From contig JBKHXZ010000312.1 in the NCBI GenBank assembly GCA_046565785.1, positions 1 through 8,179 of the forward strand: DNA of 8,179 nucleotides, written 5' to 3'. Within the stretch, counting starts at the first letter, position 1. The number at the start of each line of letters is the position of its first letter. A model generated the notes under the pieces. That model saw nothing but the letters and a program-made list of their open reading frames with translations. It searched no databases and was not told the origin of the DNA. A program made the translations under genes and the position numbers. The DNA is from DATHWB01 sp046565785. GTDB lineage: Bacteria > Actinomycetota > Acidimicrobiia > Spongiisociales > ZC4RG35. Shown piece after piece: positions 1 to 6,973 of the stretch.

Positions 1-2573
1 CCCCACACCCGCGCCCGTTCCTGGTGGGTGGCGACTCCGGCTCGACGAGTTGCCTCCAACGCCCTGCGATAGTGACCGGCGGCTTCGACGTTGGCGTAGG
101 CGTGGCGGGCCTTGTCCCCGGCGATCACCCCGTACTTCCACGCAGCCCCATGCTCTCCCGCCCTGGCGTAGTGCAACGCCAAGAACTCGGCGACGGCATG
201 TGTGTCCTGGCCGGCGAGACGTTCGATCACCTGCCCGGCCCAGGCGTGCAGCTCCCTCCGCTTGTGGTACGACAACCCCTCGTAGGCGGCGTCCAGCATG
301 ACCGCATGCCGGAAGCGGAGACGTTCGGTCCCCTCCGGGTCGAGGAACCGGGCCAGGGCCTCCCGGGTGGCGTCGTCGAGGACGACATCTTCGGGAGCGA
401 TGAGTTCGTCGAGCACCACCCGTCGAAAGGTCCGGCCCAGCACGGACGAATAGCGCAGCAGGCGACGAGCGAGGGGAGGGAGGGTGTCGATTTCGGCACC
501 GACCACGGCGTCCAGCGACTCGGGCAGCGTCTCGGTCGAACCGGTCTCCTTGATGAGCCGCAGAATCTCCTCCAAGAACAGTGGATTACCTCCCGCCCGC
601 GTGACCACCGCTTCCAACTCGTGCGGGCGGAGGGGGGTGGCGTCGGTGGCGGCGATAGCGATTGCCCGCGCCGCTTCGACGTCGAGTGACTCGAGGGTGA
701 TGACCTCGACGTCCGGCGGCGCCGGGGGCCGGGTAGTGGAAAGCACCAGCAGACCTGCGAGCTCGGTGGGGAGACGCTCCAGCAGTCCGAGGGTGGCGTC
801 GTCCAGCCAATGGCGATCCTCGACCACGATCACCAACGGCCCGGGAAACACCGATCGCAACAGCACCGCAAGGGCAGTCGCCGTTCGGTCTGGGCGGAAG
901 CGAGGGTCGATGGCGGCCGTTTCCGGGGTCTCTTCGATGTCGATGTGGGTGACGTCACCCAACAGGGGGAGGAGCGGCAACAGATCCGGTGCTCGGCGAG
1001 TCACCTCGTCTCTCAACCGAGCCGCCATCTCGGCCTGACTGCGACGCTCGATCCCCAACAAGTTGCGCAGCGGATCCCGGGTCGCCCAGTAGGGGTTGTC
1101 GGCGCCGGTTGCCTCACCCTGGATGCGGAAGACCGGCGTGTCCGAGTCTTGGGTGGCTTCCTCGATCAGACGGCTCTTGCCCATGCCGGTCTCGCCCACC
1201 ACCGTCAGGGTGGTCGACCCGGTATCGAGACCGGTGATCGCCGCCCGGATCCGCTCGGTTTCTGCATCCCGGCCACGGAACGGCAACCCGCCTCCCGGTT
1301 CGGTCGTCCGAGTGCCGCGTTCGGCGCCCAAGGCGTACGCCTGGACCGGTTCGGCCTTTCCTTTCACCCGGAACGGTTCCAGCGGGGTGGCTTCGAACAA
1401 GGTCCGTGACCGGTCGAGAACCGTCGGCGACACGTACACGCCGCCGGCGGGGGCGGCGGCCATCAGCCGTGCGGCCAGGTTCACGGTGTCTCCCATCACC
1501 GTGTAGGTGCTTCGGAATGCGGTGCCGATCTCGCCGGCGAAGACATGACCCCGGTTGACCCCGATCCGCAGCGGTAGGGAGGTGCCCGCGTCGGCGACTC
1601 TGCGAACTGTCCGCAGGATGCGCCCCTCGTCGTCCTCCTGGGTCACCGGCGCACCCGTCGTGAGGATGATCTTTCCACCATCGGCGTCGATGTCGGTGGC
1701 GAGGAAGGTCACCCCCTCGGCATCACAAGCGTCCTGGATGGCCCGGACCAACTCGTCGAGTCCAGCCGCCACCCGGGCGGGACCGCCGGCGGTCATGGCG
1801 TCGGCGATGCCCTTGAACTTCACGAACGCCACGGTCGCCACCCGATGCTCGGGCTCGGCGATCCCATGCATGAGGTTGGCCCGCAGGACGGTGGGGACGC
1901 AGCGTTCGATGACGTCTGTGCCCACGTCGATGCGATATTGCGGACCGACCGGATCCACCGGCGCCTTCCGCCACCGCAACAGGACACCGGGGCCCTTGTC
2001 CTCGCTCGCGGCCGCCGCGGGGAGGGCCGCCGCTAGAGCCGGGCTGATGAGGATCTCGTTGGCGTCGGCGGCGGCTTCCATCTCCGTGGTGGTGGTCGCT
2101 ACCGCTCCGGTAATGACCAGCTCGTGATGGGATCCGCCCACCCGGTAGAAGTCGATCTCACCGGTGTGCAACCCCACCGACATGCGCAGGGCGATGCGAC
2201 CCACGGATGTAGGGATCTTGGTGGCTTCGCGCAGCGCCGCCCGCATCTCCACCGCGGCCGAGGCCCCCTGCAGCGGATGGTCCGGCCCCTCGAACATCAA
2301 CAAAAGGGCGTCGCCGCCGAACTTGAGGAGGCTGCCACCCCGGTCGTAGGCGAGCCGCAGCATCTCGCCGAACACTCGGTCGAGTACGTCGGTGAGTTCT
2401 TCCGCCCCGATCCGTCCGCGTCTGGCGAGCTTCTCGGAGAGGTTGGTGAAACCGGAGATGTCGACGAAGCACAGCGTGCCGTCGATCACACGGTGTAGCG
2501 CCCCTTGCGCTTCGAGGTCCCACTCGGATGCGACACGGGGTACGAACCGCTCGAGTGAGGACCGGGAGGTCAC
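1..2573 (-). CDS. Soluble adenylyl cyclase-like protein: tandem class III cyclase domains plus P-loop ATPase (partial, C-terminus off window)
   Basis: 857 codons are visible; the C-terminus lies beyond base 1. The GTG start overlaps the upstream gene's stop (GTGA), and the Walker A motif is in frame with it. Cyclase domain 1 (about residues 29-175) has FVDISGFT with metal ligand D38 and KFGGD with K84 and D88. Cyclase domain 2 (about 242-412) lacks these aspartates (K252 replaces the first) but has YTVMGDTVNLAAR with T358, N365 and R369. Each domain thus supplies half of one composite ATP site, as in ADCY10 (known residues D47/K95/D99 and T405/N412/R416, from memory). An ATPase begins near FRGRD (432), with Walker A GETGMGKS (460-467) and Walker B VIVVED (581-586). 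Helical, TPR-like sequence starts near 790. Predicted role: cytoplasmic cAMP synthesis, perhaps tuned by the NTPase module. The ADCY10 bicarbonate-site arginine appears to be T163. Product and activator are inferred. Confidence 0.9.
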   Translation of the reverse strand, partial: MTSRSSLERFVPRVASEWDLEAQGALHRVIDGTLCFVDISGFTNLSEKLARRGRIGAEELTDVLDRVFGEMLRLAYDRGGSLLKFGGDALLLMFEGPDHPLQGASAAVEMRAALREATKIPTSVGRIALRMSVGLHTGEIDFYRVGGSHHELVITGAVATTTTEMEAAADANEILISPALAAALPAAAASEDKGPGVLLRWRKAPVDPVGPQYRIDVGTDVIERCVPTVLRANLMHGIAEPEHRVATVAFVKFKGIADAMTAGGPARVAAGLDELVRAIQDACDAEGVTFLATDIDADGGKIILTTGAPVTQEDDEGRILRTVRRVADAGTSLPLRIGVNRGHVFAGEIGTAFRSTYTVMGDTVNLAARLMAAAPAGGVYVSPTVLDRSRTLFEATPLEPFRVKGKAEPVQAYALGAERGTRTTEPGGGLPFRGRDAETERIRAAITGLDTGSTTLTVVGETGMGKSRLIEEATQDSDTPVFRIQGEATGADNPYWATRDPLRNLLGIERRSQAEMAARLRDEVTRRAPDLLPLLPLLGDVTHIDIEETPETAAIDPRFRPDRTATALAVLLRSVFPGPLVIVVEDRHWLDDATLGLLERLPTELAGLLVLSTTRPPAPPDVEVITLESLDVEAARAIAIAATDATPLRPHELEAVVTRAGGNPLFLEEILRLIKETGSTETLPESLDAVVGAEIDTLPPLARRLLRYSSVLGRTFRRVVLDELIAPEDVVLDDATREALARFLDPEGTERLRFRHAVMLDAAYEGLSYHKRRELHAWAGQVIERLAGQDTHAVAEFLALHYARAGEHGAAWKYGVIAGDKARHAYANVEAAGHYRRALEATRRAGVATHQERARVW

Positions 2574-3412
2574 CTCACCTCGAGGACCATGCCTTCGTAG
2601 AAGGCCTCGGTGTCGGGGAACTCGGCGCGGGCCATGGCCAGGATCTTGTCGATGTCGTCGTCGGAACGGGTTGGGTCGTGGCTGGTGAGCACCAGCCTCT
2701 TCACGTTGCACTCTTTGGCCAGCGCCACCGCTTCTGCCCACGTGGAGTGACCCCAGCCGACTTTCGTCGACTCGTATTCGTCAGGCAGATACTGGGCGTC
2801 GTAGATGAGAACATCGACATCCCGAGCGATGTCACGCAGCTTTCGGTCCGAGTCCGGTTCGCCGTGCTCGACGTCGGTGGCGATCGCCACGGCGATGTCG
2901 CCCCGCTCGAGGCGGTAGGCGGTGACACCGTCTGGATGGTGCAGCCGAGCCGGGGTGATCTTCAGGTCTTCGATCTCGAACGGCTGATCGTCGACGTGGT
3001 GGAACCGCTTTTGGGCAGGGGTCGACCGGAAGTTCACCGGGAACCAAGGAGGACGCATGACGATATCGAGGGCATCGTCCATCGACATCCCAGCCACGTG
3101 ATGACCCCAGAAGTCGAACCGGTTAGCCGCGTCGTAGAACGGGCGGAAGAACGGAAGGGCGAAGGTGTGATCCCAGTGCAGGTGGGTGACCAGGATGTCG
3201 AAGCGGAGCGGTGTGCCCACCGGAAGGGTGTCGTGGATGGCGAGAGCGCCGGTACCGGCGTCGATCAGCACCCGATGGTCGTCGGACAGGGCGATCTCCA
3301 GGCAGGTGGTGCCGCCGCCGTACCGATGGAACTTGGGTCCGCTGACAGGGACCGAACCCCGACAGCCGTGGCAGGTGATGGTCAGTCCTGGAGATGTGTT
3401 CTGGTCAGTCAC
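2570..3412 (-). CDS. Metallo-beta-lactamase-fold hydrolase, candidate cyclic phosphodiesterase
   Basis: 280 residues, full length for a single-domain MBL-fold enzyme. The metal site is visible: THLHWDH (H77, H79, D81, H82), H159 in LHHP, bridging D180 in ATD and H245 in SHDP; H222 in GHST may also contribute. The N-terminus (RGS at 18-20, then RYGGGTTCLEI at 30-40) resembles the PhnP/COG1235 group, which includes enzymes that open cyclic phosphodiester bonds, so a two-metal phosphodiesterase is plausible. No signal peptide, so cytoplasmic. The GTG at 3412 is the only start before an in-frame stop at 3457-3455; no clear Shine-Dalgarno precedes it, though a weak TATGCT lies 11 bases upstream. 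Its TGA overlaps the cyclase GTG by four bases, implying translational coupling. That context suggests turnover of a cyclic nucleotide, but the substrate cannot be read from sequence. RNase Z-like activity or another hydrolase role remains possible. Confidence 0.88.
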   Translation of the reverse strand: MTDQNTSPGLTITCHGCRGSVPVSGPKFHRYGGGTTCLEIALSDDHRVLIDAGTGALAIHDTLPVGTPLRFDILVTHLHWDHTFALPFFRPFYDAANRFDFWGHHVAGMSMDDALDIVMRPPWFPVNFRSTPAQKRFHHVDDQPFEIEDLKITPARLHHPDGVTAYRLERGDIAVAIATDVEHGEPDSDRKLRDIARDVDVLIYDAQYLPDEYESTKVGWGHSTWAEAVALAKECNVKRLVLTSHDPTRSDDDIDKILAMARAEFPDTEAFYEGMVLEVR

Positions 3413-3454
3413 AACGACAGGGAAGCATACGGACCCAGCCGACTCCGCGTCGGA

Positions 3455-4063
3455 TCACGGTCCTTCTGCCAGTCGACCGCGAGTGTGCAGGTAGCCGTGC
3501 CAGATGATGCGGGCCGCCGCCGACCGGTGCGGCCGCCACCGTTCGCCGATCTCCCACAAGCGGTCCGGTGCGGGTACGTCGGCCAGGTCGAGCGCCTCGG
3601 CGGTACCGACCTGAAGGGCCCGGTCCCCCACCGGCCAGATGTCGGGTCGCTGTAAACAGGCGAGCAGGAACACGTCCGCCGTCCACGGACCGATGCCCGG
3701 CACCGCGATCAGCAAGTCACGGACGTCGGGGTCGGGAAGGTCGGGTAGCTGACCGATCGGCAGCCGGCCCTCCATCACCGCCGAACACAACTCCCGCAGG
3801 TATCGGGTCTTCTGTCGGGTGATGCCCGCTGCCCGCAGGGTGGCGTCATCGATCGCGGCGACTGTCTTCGGGTCGACCTGTCCAACCGACTCCAGTCTGC
3901 GGTAGGCGGCCGCGGCAGATGACAGGGAAACCTGCTGTTCGAGGATCAGCAGCACCAGGCTGGCGAACGTGGGCGGCCGCTGGAAGGGCGGCGGCTTCCC
4001 CGCTCGGCTCACGATCGCCCCGAGGGCGTCGTCGGACGTGGCGAGACGATCGAACGGGTCCAT
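3455..4063 (-). CDS. DNA-3-methyladenine glycosylase, AlkA-type HhH-GPD family (short form)
   Basis: 202 residues. The protein removes alkylated purines such as 3-methyladenine from DNA as the first step of base excision repair. The helix-hairpin-helix is VPGIGPW (121-127), followed by the GPD segment WPVGD with presumed catalytic aspartate D147, at the usual distance. LVLLILEQQVS (37-47) and the C-terminal WRPHRSAAARIIWHGYL (176-192) are typical of this family. It lacks the N-terminal domain of E. coli AlkA (about 282 residues), as many short bacterial and yeast MAG-like members do. The ATG at 4063 follows a TACGGT box by 8 bases and has no ribosome binding site, suggesting a leaderless mRNA. 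It is the first gene of the minus-strand cluster, 42 bases ahead of the MBL hydrolase. Why a repair enzyme would be expressed with cyclase genes is unclear. No Ada-type regulator is visible. Confidence 0.92.
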   Translation of the reverse strand: MDPFDRLATSDDALGAIVSRAGKPPPFQRPPTFASLVLLILEQQVSLSSAAAAYRRLESVGQVDPKTVAAIDDATLRAAGITRQKTRYLRELCSAVMEGRLPIGQLPDLPDPDVRDLLIAVPGIGPWTADVFLLACLQRPDIWPVGDRALQVGTAEALDLADVPAPDRLWEIGERWRPHRSAAARIIWHGYLHTRGRLAEGP

Positions 4064-4071
4064 GCGCCCGG

Positions 4072-4077
4072 ACCGTA
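4072..4077 (-). promoter_or_regulatory. Candidate -10 box of a leaderless promoter for the glycosylase cluster
   Basis: Read on the minus strand, TACGGT fits the actinobacterial TAnnnT -10 pattern and ends 8 bases before the glycosylase ATG at 4063. Transcription would begin at or next to the start codon. There is no Shine-Dalgarno and no convincing -35 box. Inferred from pattern and spacing only. Confidence 0.45.
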
Positions 4078-4085
4078 CCCACCGC

Positions 4086-4091
4086 TAACGT
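4086..4091 (+). promoter_or_regulatory. Candidate -10 box of a leaderless promoter for lutABC
   Basis: TAACGT matches TAnnnT and ends 6 bases before the lutA GTG at 4098, so the predicted transcript start coincides with the start codon. No ribosome binding site precedes lutA, whereas lutB and lutC both have good ones. No -35 box or operator palindrome could be recognised in the 34-base divergent gap. Confidence 0.5.
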
Positions 4092-4097
4092 CGCCGG

Positions 4098-4820
4098 GTG
4101 ACCGCGTGTCAGCTGTTCGTGACCTGTCTGGTGGACGGCTTCGCTCCGCAGGTGGGAGTGGCGGTCGTGCGACTGCTGGAAGACGCCGGCTATCGCGTCG
4201 AGTTCCCGTTCGACCAGACCTGCTGCGGCCAGCCCGCCCACAACGCCGGATACCGGTCCCAGGCGGTCCGGATGGCGGCGCACACCGTCGAGGTGCTGGA
4301 TGGCACCGAAGGGCCGATCGTCGTTCCCTCGGGGTCGTGTGCGGACATGCTGATCCATCATGCGCCGGAACTGCTCGACGGAACGCCACAGGCGGAGGCT
4401 GGCTGGCGGGTGGCCGAGCGGACCACCGAACTCACCCGTTTCCTGCTCGATCACGGGATCACCGCCACACCGCCGCAGACCGCCGGTCCGGTTGCGTTCC
4501 ACCGGTCATGTCACGGGTTGCGGGGTTTGGGTTTGGACGGCACCGGCGAAGCGCTGCTCGACGCTGCCGGAATCGACCGCTGCGAGCTGAACGGCGCGTC
4601 CGAATGCTGCGGGTTCGGAGGCCTGTTCTCCCTCGAATTGCCCGAAGTGTCCACGGCGATGCTGGAAACCAAGATCGCCCAGATCGAAGCATCCGGGGCG
4701 ACCACGGTGGTGGGTGGCGACATCAGCTGTCTGATGCACATCGCCGGGGGGTTGCATCGCAAAGGCTCGCCCATCCGCACTGCCCACATCGCCGAGATGC
4801 TGGCCGGGGAGGACCGATGA
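4098..4820 (+). CDS. lutA: Lactate utilization protein A (LldE/YkgE-type, two CCG domains)
   Basis: 240 residues, the usual length for LutA. Part of the cytoplasmic LutABC complex that oxidises L-lactate to pyruvate; LutA resembles the cysteine-rich (CCG) subunit of heterodisulfide reductases and glycolate oxidase GlcF. Two CCG units are visible. The first has C10, C42-C43 (TCCGQPAHNAG) and C81 (GSCADM); the second has C138 (SCHG), C170-C171 (ECCGFGG) and C211 (SCLMH). These cysteines would bind an iron-sulfur or other cofactor. The GTG at 4098 immediately precedes TACQLFVTCLVDGF, which matches the start of the family. It has no Shine-Dalgarno and probably has a leaderless mRNA. The stop overlaps lutB by four bases (ATGA). 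No lactate permease or LutR-like regulator lies in the window. Confidence 0.96.
   Translation: MTACQLFVTCLVDGFAPQVGVAVVRLLEDAGYRVEFPFDQTCCGQPAHNAGYRSQAVRMAAHTVEVLDGTEGPIVVPSGSCADMLIHHAPELLDGTPQAEAGWRVAERTTELTRFLLDHGITATPPQTAGPVAFHRSCHGLRGLGLDGTGEALLDAAGIDRCELNGASECCGFGGLFSLELPEVSTAMLETKIAQIEASGATTVVGGDISCLMHIAGGLHRKGSPIRTAHIAEMLAGEDR
4806..4812 (+). promoter_or_regulatory. Ribosome binding site of lutB
   Basis: GGGGAGG lies four bases before the ATG at 4817, inside the end of lutA. It decides the lutB start: the reading frame stays open far upstream across lutA, but that extension is out of frame with lutA and does not resemble LutB. Confidence 0.7.
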
Positions 4821-6199
4821 CGTTCCGGCAGCGGGCGTCGATCGCCCTCGGCACCGCCCCCACCCGGGCCACCGACGAGGGGGCGCGTCGGCTGGCCGAG
4901 AAGCGGGAACATGCCGCCGCCGAGTATCCGGCATTCGACGCCATGCGTGACCGTGCCAGAGAGATCCGTATGCACACCCTCGCTCGGCTCGACATCTACC
5001 TGTCCCAGCTCGCCGATGCGGTGGAACGCGCCGGGGGAGTGGTCTTCTTCGCCGCCGACGCAGCCGAAGCCAACGGCTATATCCGCCGGTTGGCGGCAGA
5101 GCGGGGTGTGGAGACCATCGTCAAGTCCAAGTCGATGGTCACCGAGGAGATCGAGCTCAACCACGCGCTGGAACTGGACGGTCGTCGGGTGGTCGAAACC
5201 GACCTGGGTGAGTTCATCATCCAGCTCGCCAAAGACAAGCCGAGCCACATCATCGCCCCGGTCCTGCACAAGACCCGCTTCGAGATCGGCGAACTGTTCG
5301 CCGCCGAGATCGACGCTCCCTACACCGACGACCCGTTCGAACTGAATGCCATCGCCCGCCGCTACCTGCGGGAGATCTTCCTCTCCGCCGACATGGGAAT
5401 CTCCGGGGTGAACTTCGCCTCGGCGGACACCGGGACGATGGTGACCGTCACCAACGAGGGCAACGCCCGGTTGTGCACCACCGCCCCCCGCATCCACGTC
5501 GGGGTGATGGGTATGGAACGGGTGGTTCCCACCGTCTCCGACATGCAGGTGATGCTGGAGGTGCTGGCCCGTTCGGGAACCGGCCAGCGGCTCAGTGTCT
5601 ACACCAACTTCGTCACCGGACCCCGCCGTCCCGGGGATGCGGACGGACCCGACGAGTTTCATCTGGTCATCTTGGACAACGGGCGGTCGCGGGTGCTCGG
5701 GTCGGGTTCGGCGGAGATCCTCGGCTGCATCCGATGCGGGGCCTGCCTCAACGTGTGTCCCGTGTATCGGCACACCGGCGGTCACGCCTACGCCAACACC
5801 TATCCGGGGCCGGTTGGCGCGGTGTTGGCCCCGGTGCTGGCTGGCGAAGGGTTCTCGGATCTGCCGTATGCCTCGTCACTGTGCGGCGCCTGCCGGGAAG
5901 CCTGTCCCATTCGCATCGACATTCCCTCGATGCTGCTCGGACTACGCCACGAGTTCACCGAGACGGGGGACACCGAATACGGGTGGTTGGGACCCGGGCT
6001 GAGCGCCTACGCCCGAATCGCCACCTCGCCCACCCTGTGGAGGGCGTTCCTCGCCGCAGGTGCTGTGTTCGGCCAACGGAAAGACGGCTACATCCGCCGG
6101 CTTCCGTTCCATGCGGGCAACTGGACCTCGACCCGTGACCTGCCTGCCCCCGCCGCCCAGTCGTTCCACTCGTGGTGGAAGGAACACCGTGGAACGTGA
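4817..6199 (+). CDS. lutB: Lactate utilization protein B (iron-sulfur LUD-domain oxidoreductase)
   Basis: 460 residues, normal for LutB. It is the ferredoxin-like and LUD-domain subunit of the L-lactate-oxidising LutABC system. The LUD domain covers roughly residues 45-290, with family stretches such as KSKSMVTEEIELN (103-115) and ISGVNFASADTGT (195-207). Two [4Fe-4S]-type clusters follow: C304/C307/C310/C314 in CIRCGACLNVCP, and C356/C359/C363 in CGACREACP. The tail from about 378 (GWLGPGLSAYARIATSP region) matches the LutB C-terminal domain. The ATG at 4817 is chosen because it overlaps the lutA stop as ATGA and has a GGGGAGG ribosome binding site. The 3' end overlaps lutC by 11 bases, so all three genes are probably translated from one mRNA. 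Confidence 0.97.
   Translation: MTFRQRASIALGTAPTRATDEGARRLAEKREHAAAEYPAFDAMRDRAREIRMHTLARLDIYLSQLADAVERAGGVVFFAADAAEANGYIRRLAAERGVETIVKSKSMVTEEIELNHALELDGRRVVETDLGEFIIQLAKDKPSHIIAPVLHKTRFEIGELFAAEIDAPYTDDPFELNAIARRYLREIFLSADMGISGVNFASADTGTMVTVTNEGNARLCTTAPRIHVGVMGMERVVPTVSDMQVMLEVLARSGTGQRLSVYTNFVTGPRRPGDADGPDEFHLVILDNGRSRVLGSGSAEILGCIRCGACLNVCPVYRHTGGHAYANTYPGPVGAVLAPVLAGEGFSDLPYASSLCGACREACPIRIDIPSMLLGLRHEFTETGDTEYGWLGPGLSAYARIATSPTLWRAFLAAGAVFGQRKDGYIRRLPFHAGNWTSTRDLPAPAAQSFHSWWKEHRGT
6177..6184 (+). promoter_or_regulatory. Ribosome binding site of lutC
   Basis: GGAAGGAA ends four bases before the GTG at 6189, inside the last codons of lutB. It supports this GTG rather than starts further upstream in the same open frame, which would lie deep within lutB. 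Confidence 0.65.
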
Positions 6200-6851
6200 G
6201 GCTTTCCTGTCGCGGGTGCGCCGGGCGGTCGGGACGACGGTGCTTCCCGACCATCCGGTGGATGATCCCGGCCTGCTGGTCCCCGACCTTCCATCGGTTG
6301 ATCTGGTCGACGGGTTCGTCGCCCAACTCACCGCAGTGGAAGGTGTCCCGGAGAGGCTCGGGTCGACCGAGCAGGTCCGGCATCGGGTGGTGGAGATCGC
6401 CCGGCAGTACGAACTCGACTCGTTCATGACCTGGGACGACGATCAGATCCCTGTGCAGGGAATCGGGGCGGTGCTGACTGCCGCCGGGCTGCGGGAGGTT
6501 GGCGGCGATGTCGACTCGGCGCGCCGTCTCGAACACCAGGCCGGCTACATGACCCTCGGCCTGGGAGTCACCGGGGCCGAAGCCGGCTTTGCCGAGTCGG
6601 GCACCATCGTTCTACGTTCGGGCCCGGGACGGCCGCGGATGGCGTCGCTGGTGCCGCTCGTGCATGTTGCGGTGCTCTCCGCGGATCGCATCCACCGGTC
6701 CCTCGCCCACTGGGCCGCCGACCACGCCGAGGCCATCCCCGATGCGACGAACGTGGTGTTTATCACCGGCCCGTCCCGCACCGCCGACATCGAACAACAC
6801 ATCAACGTGGGCGTCCACGGCCCCCGCTACGTCCACGTCCTCCTCATCTGA
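6189..6851 (+). CDS. lutC: Lactate utilization protein C (LUD domain)
   Basis: 220 residues, within the usual LutC range. Third subunit of the LutABC L-lactate oxidation system; the family is the LUD domain (formerly DUF162), shared with the N-terminal part of LutB. Characteristic stretches are GLGVTGAEAGFAESGTI (124-140), SLVPLVHVAVL (153-163), FITGPSRTADIE (191-202) and the C-terminal GVHGPRYVHVLLI (208-220). No cysteine cluster is present, as expected for LutC. The GTG start is supported by an upstream GGAAGGAA, and the gene overlaps the lutB stop by 11 bases. The stop codon is followed at once by the GC-rich structured element at 6854-6931, which may end the operon transcript. It converges with the IS110 transposase. 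Confidence 0.96.
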   Translation: MEREAFLSRVRRAVGTTVLPDHPVDDPGLLVPDLPSVDLVDGFVAQLTAVEGVPERLGSTEQVRHRVVEIARQYELDSFMTWDDDQIPVQGIGAVLTAAGLREVGGDVDSARRLEHQAGYMTLGLGVTGAEAGFAESGTIVLRSGPGRPRMASLVPLVHVAVLSADRIHRSLAHWAADHAEAIPDATNVVFITGPSRTADIEQHINVGVHGPRYVHVLLI

Positions 6852-6853
6852 CC

Positions 6854-6931
6854 GCCCCCCTCTGCCGATCTGTCCCCCCAGCGGAGCGTTGGGGGGACCG
6901 AAGGGACGCGTAGCGGACCTTCGAGGGGGGC
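6854..6931. repeat. Structured GC-rich element, predicted three-way junction (copy A)
   Basis: Nested inverted repeats read directly from the bases. An outer 9-bp stem pairs GCCCCCCTC (6854-6862) with GAGGGGGGC (6923-6931). Inside it, a long hairpin occupies 6872-6898 and a second pairs CGAAGG (6899-6904) with CCTTCG (6918-6923). The tip of the second pairs CGC (6907-6909) with GCG (6913-6915), separated from its base by facing GA/GA, which could form tandem sheared G-A pairs in RNA. Base 6923 is shared by two stems, so they compete at one pair. No open frame of interest covers it. It resembles REP-type intergenic palindromes rather than a known RNA family. Confidence 0.6.
6872..6898 (+). terminator. 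Strong hairpin after lutC, possible structural terminator
   Basis: GTCCCCCCA (6872-6880) pairs perfectly with TGGGGGGAC (6890-6898). The stem can extend through one G-T and two G-C pairs to a GAG triloop, giving 12 bp. It starts 21 bases after the lutC stop. No T-run follows on either strand, so it is not a classical intrinsic terminator; it could act with Rho, block exonucleases, or simply be part of the repeat. Confidence 0.4.
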
Positions 6932-6973
6932 TGTGAGCGAAGCGAACTCGTTGGTCCAGTTCTGAGGCGGACG

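Noticed and set aside
24..2498. Several 120-220 codon plus-strand frames
   Set aside because: They lie opposite the continuous cyclase/ATPase frame, which contains in-frame catalytic, Walker A and Walker B motifs across the whole stretch.
2528..3655. 375-codon open frame on the plus strand opposite the MBL and glycosylase genes
   Set aside because: The minus-strand genes carry complete catalytic motifs; this frame has none and spans two of them.
4106..4816. Open plus-strand frame extending LutB upstream by 237 codons
   Set aside because: It runs out of frame through lutA, whose cysteine motifs are clear, and the translation is Arg/Gly-rich low-complexity sequence. The ATG at 4817 with its ribosome binding site is the true start.
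4511..5785. 424-codon open frame on the minus strand opposite lutA/lutB
   Set aside because: Typical antisense shadow in high-GC DNA: no recognisable domain, skewed composition, and entirely opposite well-supported genes.
6854..6931. Cloverleaf-like fold that could be a tRNA
   Set aside because: It has only two inner arms, the outer stem is 9 bp of nearly pure C/G runs, and there is no recognisable D-arm, anticodon arm or acceptor end.
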